From Zoogloea sp. (GTDB taxonomy: Bacteria > Pseudomonadota > Gammaproteobacteria > Burkholderiales > Rhodocyclaceae), in assembly GCA_016790385.1 (NCBI GenBank), contig JAEUNV010000049.1:1-8072 (forward strand): a stretch of 8,072 nucleotides of DNA. The letters are read 5' to 3'. Both the position numbers and the translations under genes were made by a program. The notes beneath the pieces are model-generated. The model was not told where the DNA came from. It searched no databases and worked only from the letters and a program-made list of their open reading frames with translations. Positions 1 to 6,933 of the stretch are shown here, in pieces. The first letter of the stretch is position 1; every line of letters begins with the position of its first letter.

Positions 1-849
1 TGGGGCGTGGTCGCCGAGAAGGCCCGCTTCATCCTCCTTGGCCGCTATCCCGCCGATGAAGCCTGGCGCCCCGTGCTCGCCGCCGGGCTGATCACCGGCA
101 GCTGGCTTGCCGCCGCCTGTGGCGGGCTGCGCGGCCGGGCCTTGCCCCTGGCGCTGCTGCTTCCCCCACTGCTTGCCCCGCCCCTGCTGGGCGGTGGCTT
201 TGCCGGCCTGACCAGCGTGCCTACCGAACTGTGGGGTGGCCTGCCCCTCACGCTGCTCCTCACCGCTGCGGGCATGGCCGGGGCGCTGCCAATCGGCATT
301 GCTGTAGCCTACGGGCGCCGCTCAAACCTGCCCCTGCTACGGGGCCTGCTCACCGCCTACGTGGAGCTGGCCAGGGGGATTCCCCTGGTCGCTGCGCTGT
401 TCATCGCGGCCTTCCTGCTGCCCCTGTTCTTCCCCCAGGGCGTGGCAGTGGACATGTTGTGGCGGGTACTGGTGGCCATCGTGCTGTTTGCCGCGGCCTA
501 TCTGTCGGAGATCGTCCGAGGTGGCCTTCAGGCCTTTCCGGCCGGGCAGGTGGACGCGGCCTTGGCCCTGGGTTTCAGCCCCTGGCAAACCCAACGCTGG
601 ATCGTGCTGCCACAGGTGCTGCGCAACGTCTCCCCGTCCCTGGCCAACAGCGCCATCGCACTGTTCAAGGACACCTCCCTGGTCACCATTGTCAGCCTCT
701 ACGAGCTGACCGGTGCCCTGGGCCTGGCCCTTTCCGGCGATGCCCAATGGCGGTCTTTCTACCTCGAGGCATGGATCTTCATCGCCGCCATCTATTGGCT
801 GGGCTGCACCCTATTGGCGCGGATCAGCCGGCGTTTCGGCGAGGCCTGA
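1..849 (+). CDS. aapM: Amino-acid ABC transporter permease, AapM-like (5' end outside window)
   Basis: The reading frame is open from base 1 and ends at a TGA at 847-849. About 282 C-terminal residues are present. An internal GTG at 7 could be read as a start, but the residues before it (WG) continue the frame. Full AapM proteins are roughly 380 residues, so the gene very probably begins upstream. The product is a polytopic inner-membrane subunit of a polar/general L-amino-acid importer (HisM/GlnP-type permease fold). Visible hallmarks are the start of the transmembrane domain near residue 75, the segment VELARGIPLVAALF, and the cytoplasmic EAA loop that contacts the ATPase (DAALALGF...IVLPQ, about residues 180-205). 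IALFKDTSLVTIVSLYEL follows, which is very typical of this family. In aapJQMP operons the ATPase gene aapP usually follows aapM; here a convergent regulator follows instead. The family is secure; the exact substrate is inferred. Confidence 0.88.
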   Translation, partial: WGVVAEKARFILLGRYPADEAWRPVLAAGLITGSWLAAACGGLRGRALPLALLLPPLLAPPLLGGGFAGLTSVPTELWGGLPLTLLLTAAGMAGALPIGIAVAYGRRSNLPLLRGLLTAYVELARGIPLVAALFIAAFLLPLFFPQGVAVDMLWRVLVAIVLFAAAYLSEIVRGGLQAFPAGQVDAALALGFSPWQTQRWIVLPQVLRNVSPSLANSAIALFKDTSLVTIVSLYELTGALGLALSGDAQWRSFYLEAWIFIAAIYWLGCTLLARISRRFGEA

Positions 850-1740
850 CGCGCCCACCGCCGTGCTGATGATCTCCGCCAGGCGGCGCACACCAGGGCC
901 GCACAGCTCCGGGTCGGCGAACACCAGATACATATCCACCGCGCGCTCCTCTGCGCCACCGAGGGGCAGGATGTGCAGCCGGCCGTCAGCCAGCTCATTG
1001 GCGATCAGCGCTTCCGGATACCACGCAAAGCCGTGGCCTGCCGAGGCAGCGGCGATGGACATGGCCATGCTGCTGAAAGTCCAGCGCTGCTCCACTTCAA
1101 TGGTCTGACTGCGGGAGCTGCGCGTCGAGCCGGTTTCCCGGACCATCAGGTGACGATGGGCGCGCAAGTCCTTCTCTCCCAGGGTCCGCCCCAGACGATG
1201 CAGGGGATGCGCCGCACTGGCCGCCGCCACCAGACGCATACGCATCAGCGGGCGCCCGAGGAAGCCCGGTGGCACATGGGGCGTCACGGCAAGATCGGCT
1301 TTACCGGTCAGCAGGGCTTCGCCGGTTCCACCCATCACGGATTCGATCACCTCAACCCGGGTCCGTGGCGCCTCGTCGCCAAAGCGCGCCAGGCAGTCCA
1401 GCAACAGCCCGGGTGGAAACAGGATCTCCGCCGCCAGCCCGATCTCCGCCTCCCAACCCGCCGAGAGCTTGCGAGCCATCTGCTCCAGGTCACCCGCCTC
1501 ACCCACCAGCGCCAGGGCCCGCCGGTAAAGCATTTTGCCGGTGGCGGTGAGCACCGCCTTGCGGCCCTGGATCTCAAAGGCCTGGACGCCCAGCTGTGAT
1601 TCGATCTTCTGGACTGCATAGGTGACAGCGGACTGGCTCTTGTGAAGAGCCTCAGCAGCCTGGGCGTAGCCGCCGGCGTCGACCACTGCGATCAGGGCTC
1701 GCCACTGTTCGAGGGACACATGGGGCACCGGGCTTATCAT
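811..1740 (-). CDS. LysR-type transcriptional regulator, divergent from azoR
   Basis: This 309-residue protein has the usual LTTR length and layout. A winged helix-turn-helix lies near residues 9-66, with the recognition region AQAAEALHKSQSAVTYAVQKIE at about 26-47. A linker helix runs to about residue 92, and a periplasmic-binding-protein-like effector domain spans about 97-292. It lies back to back with azoR, 96 nt away, the classical arrangement in which an LTTR controls its divergent neighbour and itself. It is therefore the best candidate regulator of azoR-pirin, by inference. The effector cannot be read from sequence. The ATG at 1740 has no good Shine-Dalgarno sequence; a GTG seven codons downstream (Val8, just before SLEQWRAL) is an alternative start. 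Its last 39 nt overlap antiparallel with the end of the upstream permease gene, and no terminator is visible there. Confidence 0.92.
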   Translation of the reverse strand: MISPVPHVSLEQWRALIAVVDAGGYAQAAEALHKSQSAVTYAVQKIESQLGVQAFEIQGRKAVLTATGKMLYRRALALVGEAGDLEQMARKLSAGWEAEIGLAAEILFPPGLLLDCLARFGDEAPRTRVEVIESVMGGTGEALLTGKADLAVTPHVPPGFLGRPLMRMRLVAAASAAHPLHRLGRTLGEKDLRAHRHLMVRETGSTRSSRSQTIEVEQRWTFSSMAMSIAAASAGHGFAWYPEALIANELADGRLHILPLGGAEERAVDMYLVFADPELCGPGVRRLAEIISTAVGASGLAETPADPRQ

Positions 1741-1748
1741 CGATTTAT

Positions 1749-1760
1749 TAGATCATTAAA
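1749..1760. repeat. Direct repeat copy 1, putative LTTR operator
   Basis: TAGATCATTAAA is matched by TAAATCATTAAA at 1792-1803: 11 of 12 positions agree, with a perfect ATCATTAAA core. This copy ends 8 nt upstream of the lysR start codon, where a bound regulator would block lysR transcription or translation initiation. The operator role is inferred from position and repetition only. Confidence 0.45.
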
Positions 1761-1791
1761 AGCAGAATCTTCGTCTTTTTTATCTCTCCGG

Positions 1792-1803
1792 TAAATCATT
1801 AAA
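1792..1803. repeat. Direct repeat copy 2, putative LTTR operator
   Basis: TAAATCATTAAA is the second copy, 43 bp from the first (about four helical turns, so the same DNA face). It lies 33 nt upstream of the azoR start, inside the likely azoR promoter. It overlaps the weak TTAAAT -10 candidate, so binding here could repress or position polymerase. The operator role is inference. Confidence 0.45.
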
Positions 1804-1836
1804 TACACCCATCGACACCCCAACCGGAGAACCATC

Positions 1837-2439
1837 ATGACGACCCTGCTCAAGATCAATGCCAGCCTGTTTTCCACCCAAGGCCAGTCCAGCCAGCTCG
1901 CCGAACGGTTTGTCGCCGCGCGTCTGGCCGCCAACCCCGAACTGACGGTCATCAACCGCGATCTGGCCGCCCAACCGGTGCCTCACCTCGACGCAGCCCG
2001 CTTCCAGTCCTTCCTGGCCAAGCCGGAGGAACGGAGCGCCGAGCAGCAGGCCGTCGTTGCCTACTCCGACGCCTTGATCGAGGAATTGCGCCAGGCCGAC
2101 GAAATCGTCATCGGCCTGCCCATGTACAACTTCGGCGTGCCCTCCACCCTGAAAGCTTGGTTCGACCACATCGCCCGTGCGGGTGTGACCTTTCGCTATA
2201 CCGCCACCGGCCCCGAAGGCCTGCTGAGCGGCAAGAAGGTGACCGTCTTTGCAACGCGCGGCGGGCTTTACGCCGGCACCCCGAAGGACAGCCAGACCAC
2301 CTATGTGCGTGATTTCCTGGGCTTCATCGGTATCACCGACGTGGAGTTCGTCTACGCTGAAGGTCTGAACATGGGTGAAGAACGCAAGAGCGCCGCCCTC
2401 TCCGCCGCCCACGGCAAGCTTGCCGAACTCGCCGCCTGA
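1837..2439 (+). CDS. azoR: FMN-dependent NADH-azoreductase / quinone reductase
   Basis: This 200-residue protein has the length and layout of AzoR (flavodoxin-like fold, cytoplasmic homodimer). The family reduces quinones and azo compounds by two-electron transfer from NAD(P)H through FMN, and probably serves mainly in quinone and electrophile detoxification. Visible signatures are the N-terminal strand and phosphate-binding segment LLKINASLFSTQGQSSQ (residues 4-20), the FMN-binding LPMYNFGVPSTLKAWFDHI (94-112) followed by RAGVTFRYT (114-122), and the second flavin loop ATRGGLYAG (139-147). The start is supported by GGAGA 6 nt upstream. It is the first gene of an apparent two-gene operon with pirin and is divergent from a LysR regulator that probably controls it. 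Substrate preference cannot be read from the sequence. Confidence 0.95.
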   Translation: MTTLLKINASLFSTQGQSSQLAERFVAARLAANPELTVINRDLAAQPVPHLDAARFQSFLAKPEERSAEQQAVVAYSDALIEELRQADEIVIGLPMYNFGVPSTLKAWFDHIARAGVTFRYTATGPEGLLSGKKVTVFATRGGLYAGTPKDSQTTYVRDFLGFIGITDVEFVYAEGLNMGEERKSAALSAAHGKLAELAA

Positions 2440-2453
2440 ACAAGGAGAACACC

Positions 2454-3311
2454 ATGAGCACCCGCAGCCTCACCCGGATCATCCCGTCCATCCCCGTCTC
2501 TGACGGTGCCGGCGTCAAGCTCCGGCGCAGCCTGGGCCAGAGCCAGGGGCTGCGCCTGGACCCCTTCCTGATGCTCGACGAGTTCGCCTCGGACAATCCG
2601 GACGACTACATCGCGGGCTTTCCGCCCCATCCGCACCGGGGCTTTGAAACGGTAACCTACATGCTGGCCGGTGACTTCGAGCACGAGGATCACCTGGGCC
2701 ACAAGGGCCATCTGCGGGGCGGCGGCGCCCAATGGATGACCGCAGGGCGGGGCATCATCCACTCGGAGATGCCGCTCCAGGAGAGCGGCCGCCTTCACGG
2801 TTTCCAGTTCTGGATCAATCTGCCGGCCCGGGAGAAGATGAAGCCCGCCGCCTACCGCGACATCCAGCCCGAAGAAATCCCCGAGGTGGCGATCAGGGGC
2901 GGCTCCGTGAAGGTGGTCGCCGGCAGGCTCGAGAGCGCTGACGGCCAGCACGCCGACGGCCCGATCCAGGGGCTGAGCACCGCTCCACTGTTTCTTGATG
3001 TGCGCCTGGAGCCTGGTGCCCACTTCGTGCAGTCGGTTGAAGATGGGCACGCTGCCTTTCTGTATCCCTACGCCGGCAGTCTGCGCGTTGGCGCGGGAGC
3101 ACCGCGTGACCTTCCGGCTCGCCAGGTCGGCGTATTGTCCGACGGTGACCGTATCGAGGTGCAGGCCGGGGCGGAAGGTGGGCTTTTCCTGCTGCTGGCG
3201 GCACGCCCGATAGGTGAGCCGGTGGTGCAGTACGGGCCCTTCGTGATGAATACCCGGGACGAGATCGAACAGGCTTTGGCCGACTACAGGGCCGGGACGC
3301 TGGCCGGTTGA
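2454..3311 (+). CDS. Pirin-family bicupin protein
   Basis: This 285-residue protein has the full length of bacterial pirins. Pirins are two-domain cupin metalloproteins (Fe or other metal); some act as quercetin 2,3-dioxygenases or bind metabolic and regulatory partners. The N-terminal cupin has the conserved metal ligands: His59 and His61 in PHPHRGFETVTY, then His103 and Glu105 in AGRGIIHSEMP. This is the expected HxH...HxE set, so a metal-binding active protein is predicted. The C-terminal cupin spans about residues 185-275 and ends in the family-typical GEPVVQYGPFVMNTRDEIEQA region. AAGGAG at 2442-2447 lies 6 nt before the ATG, and only 14 nt separate it from the azoR stop, so co-transcription is likely. 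AzoR plus pirin suggests handling of quinones, flavonoids or other redox-active aromatics; that link is inference. Confidence 0.94.
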   Translation: MSTRSLTRIIPSIPVSDGAGVKLRRSLGQSQGLRLDPFLMLDEFASDNPDDYIAGFPPHPHRGFETVTYMLAGDFEHEDHLGHKGHLRGGGAQWMTAGRGIIHSEMPLQESGRLHGFQFWINLPAREKMKPAAYRDIQPEEIPEVAIRGGSVKVVAGRLESADGQHADGPIQGLSTAPLFLDVRLEPGAHFVQSVEDGHAAFLYPYAGSLRVGAGAPRDLPARQVGVLSDGDRIEVQAGAEGGLFLLLAARPIGEPVVQYGPFVMNTRDEIEQALADYRAGTLAG

Positions 3312-3317
3312 CGCGCT

Positions 3318-3341
3318 GAACCCGGCTCAGGCAGCGGGTTC
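3318..3341. terminator. Hairpin between convergent pirin and HD-GYP genes
   Basis: GAACCCG (3318-3324) and CGGGTTC (3335-3341) form a 7-bp GC-rich stem with a 10-nt loop. It starts just after the pirin stop and overlaps the last codons of the leftward HD-GYP gene. Neither strand has a U-tract after it, so it is not a textbook intrinsic terminator. It could pause polymerase or protect 3' ends. Confidence 0.35.
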
Positions 3342-4484
3342 GGCCTCGTCGGGCTCGTCACGGAAGTTCCTGGCAATCGATGCGAACTCGCCCGACACCT
3401 GAAGCATCGCGTCGACGATATCCGGATCGAAGTGGCTCCCCCTTTCCTCCACGATCATGGCAAGCGCTGTTTCGTGGGAAAAGGGGGGCTTGTACACCCG
3501 GCGGGAAATCAGCGCGTCGTACACATCGGCCACCGCCATGAGCCGCGCTGACAGGGGAATTGCATCTCCAGCAATGCCCAGGGGGTAGCCCCTACCGTCC
3601 CAGCGCTCGTGGTGTCCGTAGGCGATCTCGGCGGCATAACGCAGAAAGGATGCGTCAGCCACGTCACCCAGAGCTTTTTCGGCCTGAAGGATGGCGTTGC
3701 GCCCATAGACGCAGTGCTCCTTCATGATCACCCACTCGTCCGGGGTGAGTTTGCCCTTCTTCAGCAGGATCGCATCCGGCGTCGCCACCTTGCCCACATC
3801 GTGCAGCGGTGCCGACTTGAAGAGCAGCTGAATGACTTCATCGTTGAGTTCGCTTCGAAAACGAGGATGGTCACGCAGGGTTTCGGCCAGGATGCGCACG
3901 TAGTGCTGGGTACGGCGGATGTGATTGCCCGTTTCATTGTCCCGGGCTTCGGCCAGCGCGCAAAAGGCGGTGATGGTGGCCGCCTGGGCCGCAATGACCT
4001 CCTGCTTGCTGGCCACAAGGCGGCGCGATTGCTCGCTGATCTCCGCTGTCCGCTCGGCCACCAACAGCTCAAGATCGGCGTTTCGCCTCTCCAAAGCTCG
4101 GGTGGCCCGCGAAAGGGCGAGATGGGTACGCACCCGCGCCATGACCACAGTCGGTGAAATAGGCTTGCGGATGAAATCTTCTGCTCCCAGCGAAAACCCC
4201 AGTTCCTCGTCTTCCGGGCTATCCAGCCCGGTCAGGAACATCACCGGGATCATTCGCGTGGACTCGGACGACTTGAGACGCCGGCATACCTCGAAACCGT
4301 TAATGTCGGGCATCATCACGTCCAGCAGAATGAGATCCGCACTCCCGCCGGCAGCCAGATAGTCCAAGGCATCCGAACCACTGGTGGCGGGATGCACTTC
4401 GTAGTGCTCGGAAAGAACGTCTTCGAGGATAAGCAGGTTGTCAGCCTGATCATCCACGATCAGAACGTGGGCACGTTGTTTCAT
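3327..4484 (-). CDS. Response regulator with HD-GYP domain (c-di-GMP phosphodiesterase)
   Basis: This 385-residue RpfG-type protein has two domains. An N-terminal receiver (residues 4-122) has the acidic pair Asp11/Asp12, phosphoacceptor Asp55 in LILLDVMMPD, Thr85 and Lys107. A predicted helical or coiled-coil linker (about 125-170) joins it to a C-terminal HD-GYP domain that should hydrolyse c-di-GMP to pGpG/GMP. The catalytic domain looks intact: Glu184 and His188 (ETGNH), His228-Asp229 (HDVGK), His257 (MKEH), His291-His292 with the GYP motif (HHERWDGRGYP) and Asp320 (DVYDAL). That is the full ligand pattern reported for trinuclear-metal HD-GYP enzymes. An in-frame ATG exists at 4589, but the ATG at 4484 is chosen for its strong ribosome binding site and because the receiver begins right after it. 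No histidine kinase is adjacent, so the signal input is unknown. It likely affects motility or biofilm. Confidence 0.94.
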   Translation of the reverse strand: MKQRAHVLIVDDQADNLLILEDVLSEHYEVHPATSGSDALDYLAAGGSADLILLDVMMPDINGFEVCRRLKSSESTRMIPVMFLTGLDSPEDEELGFSLGAEDFIRKPISPTVVMARVRTHLALSRATRALERRNADLELLVAERTAEISEQSRRLVASKQEVIAAQAATITAFCALAEARDNETGNHIRRTQHYVRILAETLRDHPRFRSELNDEVIQLLFKSAPLHDVGKVATPDAILLKKGKLTPDEWVIMKEHCVYGRNAILQAEKALGDVADASFLRYAAEIAYGHHERWDGRGYPLGIAGDAIPLSARLMAVADVYDALISRRVYKPPFSHETALAMIVEERGSHFDPDIVDAMLQVSGEFASIARNFRDEPDEAEPAA

Positions 4485-4490
4485 GCCTTG

Positions 4491-4495
4491 CTCCT
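4491..4495 (-). promoter_or_regulatory. Ribosome binding site fixing the HD-GYP start
   Basis: AGGAG on the minus strand sits 6 nt before the ATG at 4484. It supports this start over the in-frame ATG 105 nt upstream, which would add 35 residues unlike any receiver N-terminus. Confidence 0.8.
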
Positions 4496-4599
4496 GCCTG
4501 CTGTAACCGTCGTCATGTTTGGAAAGCGGCGCAACGTCGTGGTTCTCTGGCAAAAGCCCCGTTCCCGGCGAATTCATTAAAAGGCCCACCCCACTCCCA

Positions 4600-5127
4600 A
4601 TGGCTCTGATTCACAGCTTTCCACCCGCCTCAACCCCTCATGCGCACAGCCTCATCCTCGGCAGCATGCCAGGCGACGCCTCACTACGCGCGGGGGAATA
4701 CTATGCTCACCCCCGGAACCACTTCTGGAAAATCATGGGCGCGCTGCTTGGCGCCAGCCCCGACCTTCCATATCCAGAGCGCCTATCAAGACTGACCGGC
4801 GCAGGCATTGCCCTATGGGACGTGTTGCAGAGCTGCGAACGGACGGGGAGCCTGGACAGCAGCATTATTCCCAACAGCATCATACCGAACAACTTTGCTG
4901 CGTTCCTGGCGAACCACCCTGCCGTGCAGCGTATATTCTTCAACGGAACGGCAGCGGAAACCACCTTCCGCCGCTTGGTGCTACCCACGTTGCCAGCCCT
5001 GCCGTGCAGCCTGCATCGACTCCCCTCTACCAGCCCCGCCAATGCCCGTTTCACACTTTCGCGCCACCTTGATGCATGGAAGGTTCTTTGCGTCGATACA
5101 CCTCAGCATCACTGCTCAAGCACGTAG
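4600..5127 (+). CDS. DNA-deoxyinosine (hypoxanthine) glycosylase, UDG superfamily
   Basis: The product is a single-domain 175-residue base-excision repair enzyme. Residues 18-43 hold motif I and its extension (LILGSMPG, then GEYYAHPRNHFW), the signature of the hypoxanthine-DNA glycosylase branch (UDG family 6). LWDVLQSCERTGSLDSSI follows at 73-90, a hydrophobic FFNG strand at 113-116, and motif II LPSTSPAN at 141-148. Asn40 of HPRNHFW is the probable catalytic Asn, corresponding from memory to Asn39 of the archaeal enzyme. It is expected to remove hypoxanthine, the product of adenine deamination, from DNA. An in-frame ATG at 4519 would add 27 residues with no family resemblance, so 4600 is preferred even though its ribosome binding site is poor. 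The gene is divergent from the HD-GYP gene (115-nt gap), and its last 19 nt overlap antiparallel with the end of phaC. No functional link to neighbours is apparent. Confidence 0.85.
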   Translation: MALIHSFPPASTPHAHSLILGSMPGDASLRAGEYYAHPRNHFWKIMGALLGASPDLPYPERLSRLTGAGIALWDVLQSCERTGSLDSSIIPNSIIPNNFAAFLANHPAVQRIFFNGTAAETTFRRLVLPTLPALPCSLHRLPSTSPANARFTLSRHLDAWKVLCVDTPQHHCSST

Positions 5128-6842
5128 GTTCCTGGCGCATCGGCAAGGGCGGGATAAGCTTCGAGCACGAGCGGCGCTGCGGTGACCAGTTCCCCTGCCT
5201 GGGGTTTGAGCCAGGCCATCCAGTCCTCCCACCAGCTTCCAGCATAGTCAACGGCAGTACTTCGCCAAGCTTCAGCGCTATCACTTCGTCGCGCCGGCGC
5301 CACCCAGAACATTCGTTTCGGTGGGCTCACCGGCGGATTGACGATTCCAAGAATGTGCCCGGAACTGGACAGAACGAACCGCTTTGGGCCAGCCACGTAA
5401 TTCATCGTGCGGAACGTCTGCTGCCAGGGTGCAATGTGATCATCCTCCGCCGATACCGCGTACACGGGCTGGACAATGGCCCCCAGGTCGATGGATTCGC
5501 CCGCTACCGAGAGGGCGTCTTTCTCCACCAGCCGGTTATGCAGATACAGCTCGCGCAAATACCATGAATGCATGGCGTAGGGCATGCGGGTGGTGTCCAT
5601 GTTCCAGTAGAGCACATCAAAGGGTGGAGGCGTTTCACCGTAAAGCCAGCCATGCACGACGTAATGCCATATCAGGCTGTTCGAGCGCAGCAACCGGAAG
5701 GACGAGGCCATCTCGGCACCGTCGAGGTAGCCCTTGCGCTCCATGTTTTGAGTAATGAAGCGAATGCTGCCTTCGTCAACGAAGACCTCGATGTCGCCCG
5801 GCTTATGGAAGTCCACGAGAGTCGTGAACAGCGTGAAATGCGCTACCGGCACCTCATCCGCCGCAAAATGCCGATTTGCCCAGGCCATGTAGGTACTCAG
5901 CGCAGTGCCACCGATGCAGTAGCCCACTGCGTGCACCTTGGCGGCTCCCGTCACGCCCCGAGCGGTATCCACCAACGCCTGGATACCCTCGACGAGGTAG
6001 TCATCGAAACGCACCTCGCGCATCTCCTCCCGGGGGTTCTTCCAGCTGGTGATGAATACCTCGAAGCCCTGCTCAAGCAGAAAACGAACCATGCTTTTGC
6101 GGGGGTTGAGGTCGAGAATGTAGAACTTGTTGATCCAGGGCGTGACGATGACGATGGGCGTCTGATGGACGCGCTCGCTCGTCGGGGTGTAGCGAATGAC
6201 TTCAAGCAGGCGGTTCCGGAACACGACTTTCCCCGGTGTCGTTGCCAGATTTTCACCGACCTTGAAGTCATCCGGGTCGGTCATCCGGATGTTACCGGCG
6301 TCCATATCCGCAAGAAAATTGCGGAAGCCTCTCGCCAGGCTTTCTCCCTTTGACTCGACGGCCAAACGCATGGCCACCGGGTTGGTCCACAGGAAGTTCG
6401 ACGGTGCGACCGCATTCAGCCAATTGCGCCACCAGAACGCAGCCCTGCGTCGCTCCTTGTGAGAAAGACCCGGCGTCTCATAGAGCATGTCCTGTACGTG
6501 ATGGGTGAGCACCAGATACCACTCCTTGGCCAGATCCCAGGTGGGCGAGTCGACCCAGACAGGATCGGCAAAGCGCGGATCGTCACCATGGGGGCTCACG
6601 GGGTCGGGGCTGGGCAGCCCAAGCATGCGCCTCCAACTGTGCCACTGCAGCTCCCACAGGCTGGCCGACACTTTTGCCATAGCCTTGGCCAGTTCCTGAG
6701 GATGAGCGGACCACGCCAATTGGGCGTGGATGAGCGGCGCTGCCATACCAAGCGGATCAATGGAGGACTCCACCGAGTCGTGGAACTGCTGCATTGACTT
6801 GCGCGCGAGGTCAATGGGAGGCGCAAATCCGTGACGGGCCAT
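5109..6842 (-). CDS. phaC: Class I poly(3-hydroxyalkanoate) synthase
   Basis: This 577-residue enzyme polymerises (R)-3-hydroxyacyl-CoA into PHA on the granule surface. Its length and motifs match class I (PhaC alone, short-chain substrates). An N-terminal PhaC_N region covers about residues 60-230 and an alpha/beta-hydrolase core about 230-550. The lipase-like box is GYCIGGT, with nucleophile Cys309. The catalytic Asp is probably Asp468 in SAEDDHIAPW, and the general-base His is His496 in SSSGHILGIVNPP. TPWINKFYILDLNP (234-247) and FITSWKNP (263-270) are also family-typical. The ATG at 6842 is chosen because CAGGAG lies 8 nt upstream; an ATG at 6878 would add 12 unrelated residues. No phaA, phaB, phaP or phaR lies alongside, so this is an isolated synthase gene. 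It is divergent from a stress-protein gene across a control region that may serve both. Confidence 0.96.
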   Translation of the reverse strand: MARHGFAPPIDLARKSMQQFHDSVESSIDPLGMAAPLIHAQLAWSAHPQELAKAMAKVSASLWELQWHSWRRMLGLPSPDPVSPHGDDPRFADPVWVDSPTWDLAKEWYLVLTHHVQDMLYETPGLSHKERRRAAFWWRNWLNAVAPSNFLWTNPVAMRLAVESKGESLARGFRNFLADMDAGNIRMTDPDDFKVGENLATTPGKVVFRNRLLEVIRYTPTSERVHQTPIVIVTPWINKFYILDLNPRKSMVRFLLEQGFEVFITSWKNPREEMREVRFDDYLVEGIQALVDTARGVTGAAKVHAVGYCIGGTALSTYMAWANRHFAADEVPVAHFTLFTTLVDFHKPGDIEVFVDEGSIRFITQNMERKGYLDGAEMASSFRLLRSNSLIWHYVVHGWLYGETPPPFDVLYWNMDTTRMPYAMHSWYLRELYLHNRLVEKDALSVAGESIDLGAIVQPVYAVSAEDDHIAPWQQTFRTMNYVAGPKRFVLSSSGHILGIVNPPVSPPKRMFWVAPARRSDSAEAWRSTAVDYAGSWWEDWMAWLKPQAGELVTAAPLVLEAYPALADAPGTYVLEQ

Positions 6843-6850
6843 GACGATAA

Positions 6851-6856
6851 CTCCTG
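6851..6856 (-). promoter_or_regulatory. phaC ribosome binding site
   Basis: CAGGAG on the minus strand is 8 nt before the ATG at 6842 and decides the phaC start. The CUCCU in the loop of the upstream leader hairpin is complementary to AGGAG here. Confidence 0.75.
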
Positions 6857-6862
6857 AAAATC

Positions 6863-6878
6863 GTGGTGAGGAGACCAC
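6863..6878 (-). promoter_or_regulatory. Small hairpin in the phaC leader with anti-Shine-Dalgarno loop
   Basis: Read on the phaC strand, GTGGT and ACCAC make a 5-bp stem around the loop CTCCTC. The loop contains CUCCU, an exact complement of the AGGAG of the phaC ribosome binding site a few nucleotides downstream. The stem and complementarity are seen directly; a role in translation control is speculative, since short complements of Shine-Dalgarno sequences arise by chance. Confidence 0.3.
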
Positions 6879-6933
6879 ATCCTGAACTACGGACGCTTCC
6901 AGTTAATCCTGAGCCTGCCTGAGTGCGTCCCGA

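Larger units (their letters stand above)
1741..1836. promoter_or_regulatory. Divergent lysR/azoR control region
   Basis: This 96-nt spacer is strikingly AT-rich in its first two thirds compared with the surrounding GC-rich genes. It must hold the promoters for lysR (leftward) and azoR (rightward). It contains a near-perfect 12-bp direct repeat (listed separately), a pyrimidine-rich tract (TCTTTTTTATCTCTCC around 1774-1789) and several T-N11-A-like possibilities expected of LTTR sites. No convincing -35/-10 pair stands out on the azoR strand; TTAAAT at 1799-1804 is a weak -10 candidate. On the lysR strand TTGGGG, a 17-nt spacer and AATGAT form a weak candidate. The azoR ribosome binding site GGAGA is at 1826-1830, 6 nt before the ATG. 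Confidence 0.6.

Noticed and set aside
1780..2412. Long open frame on the minus strand opposite azoR (210 codons).
   Set aside because: It is antisense to a secure azoR; its glycine/histidine-rich product is typical of a shadow frame.
4485..4589. N-terminal extension of the HD-GYP protein from an ATG at 4589.
   Set aside because: The 35 added residues do not resemble a receiver domain, and a strong ribosome binding site precedes the ATG at 4484.
5568..6353. Long open frame on the plus strand opposite phaC (261 codons).
   Set aside because: It is antisense to a clearly identified phaC; its product has no family resemblance and it is typical of frames opposite GC-rich genes.
6843..6878. N-terminal extension of PhaC from an ATG at 6878.
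   Set aside because: It would translate through the leader hairpin and the good Shine-Dalgarno site of the ATG at 6842.
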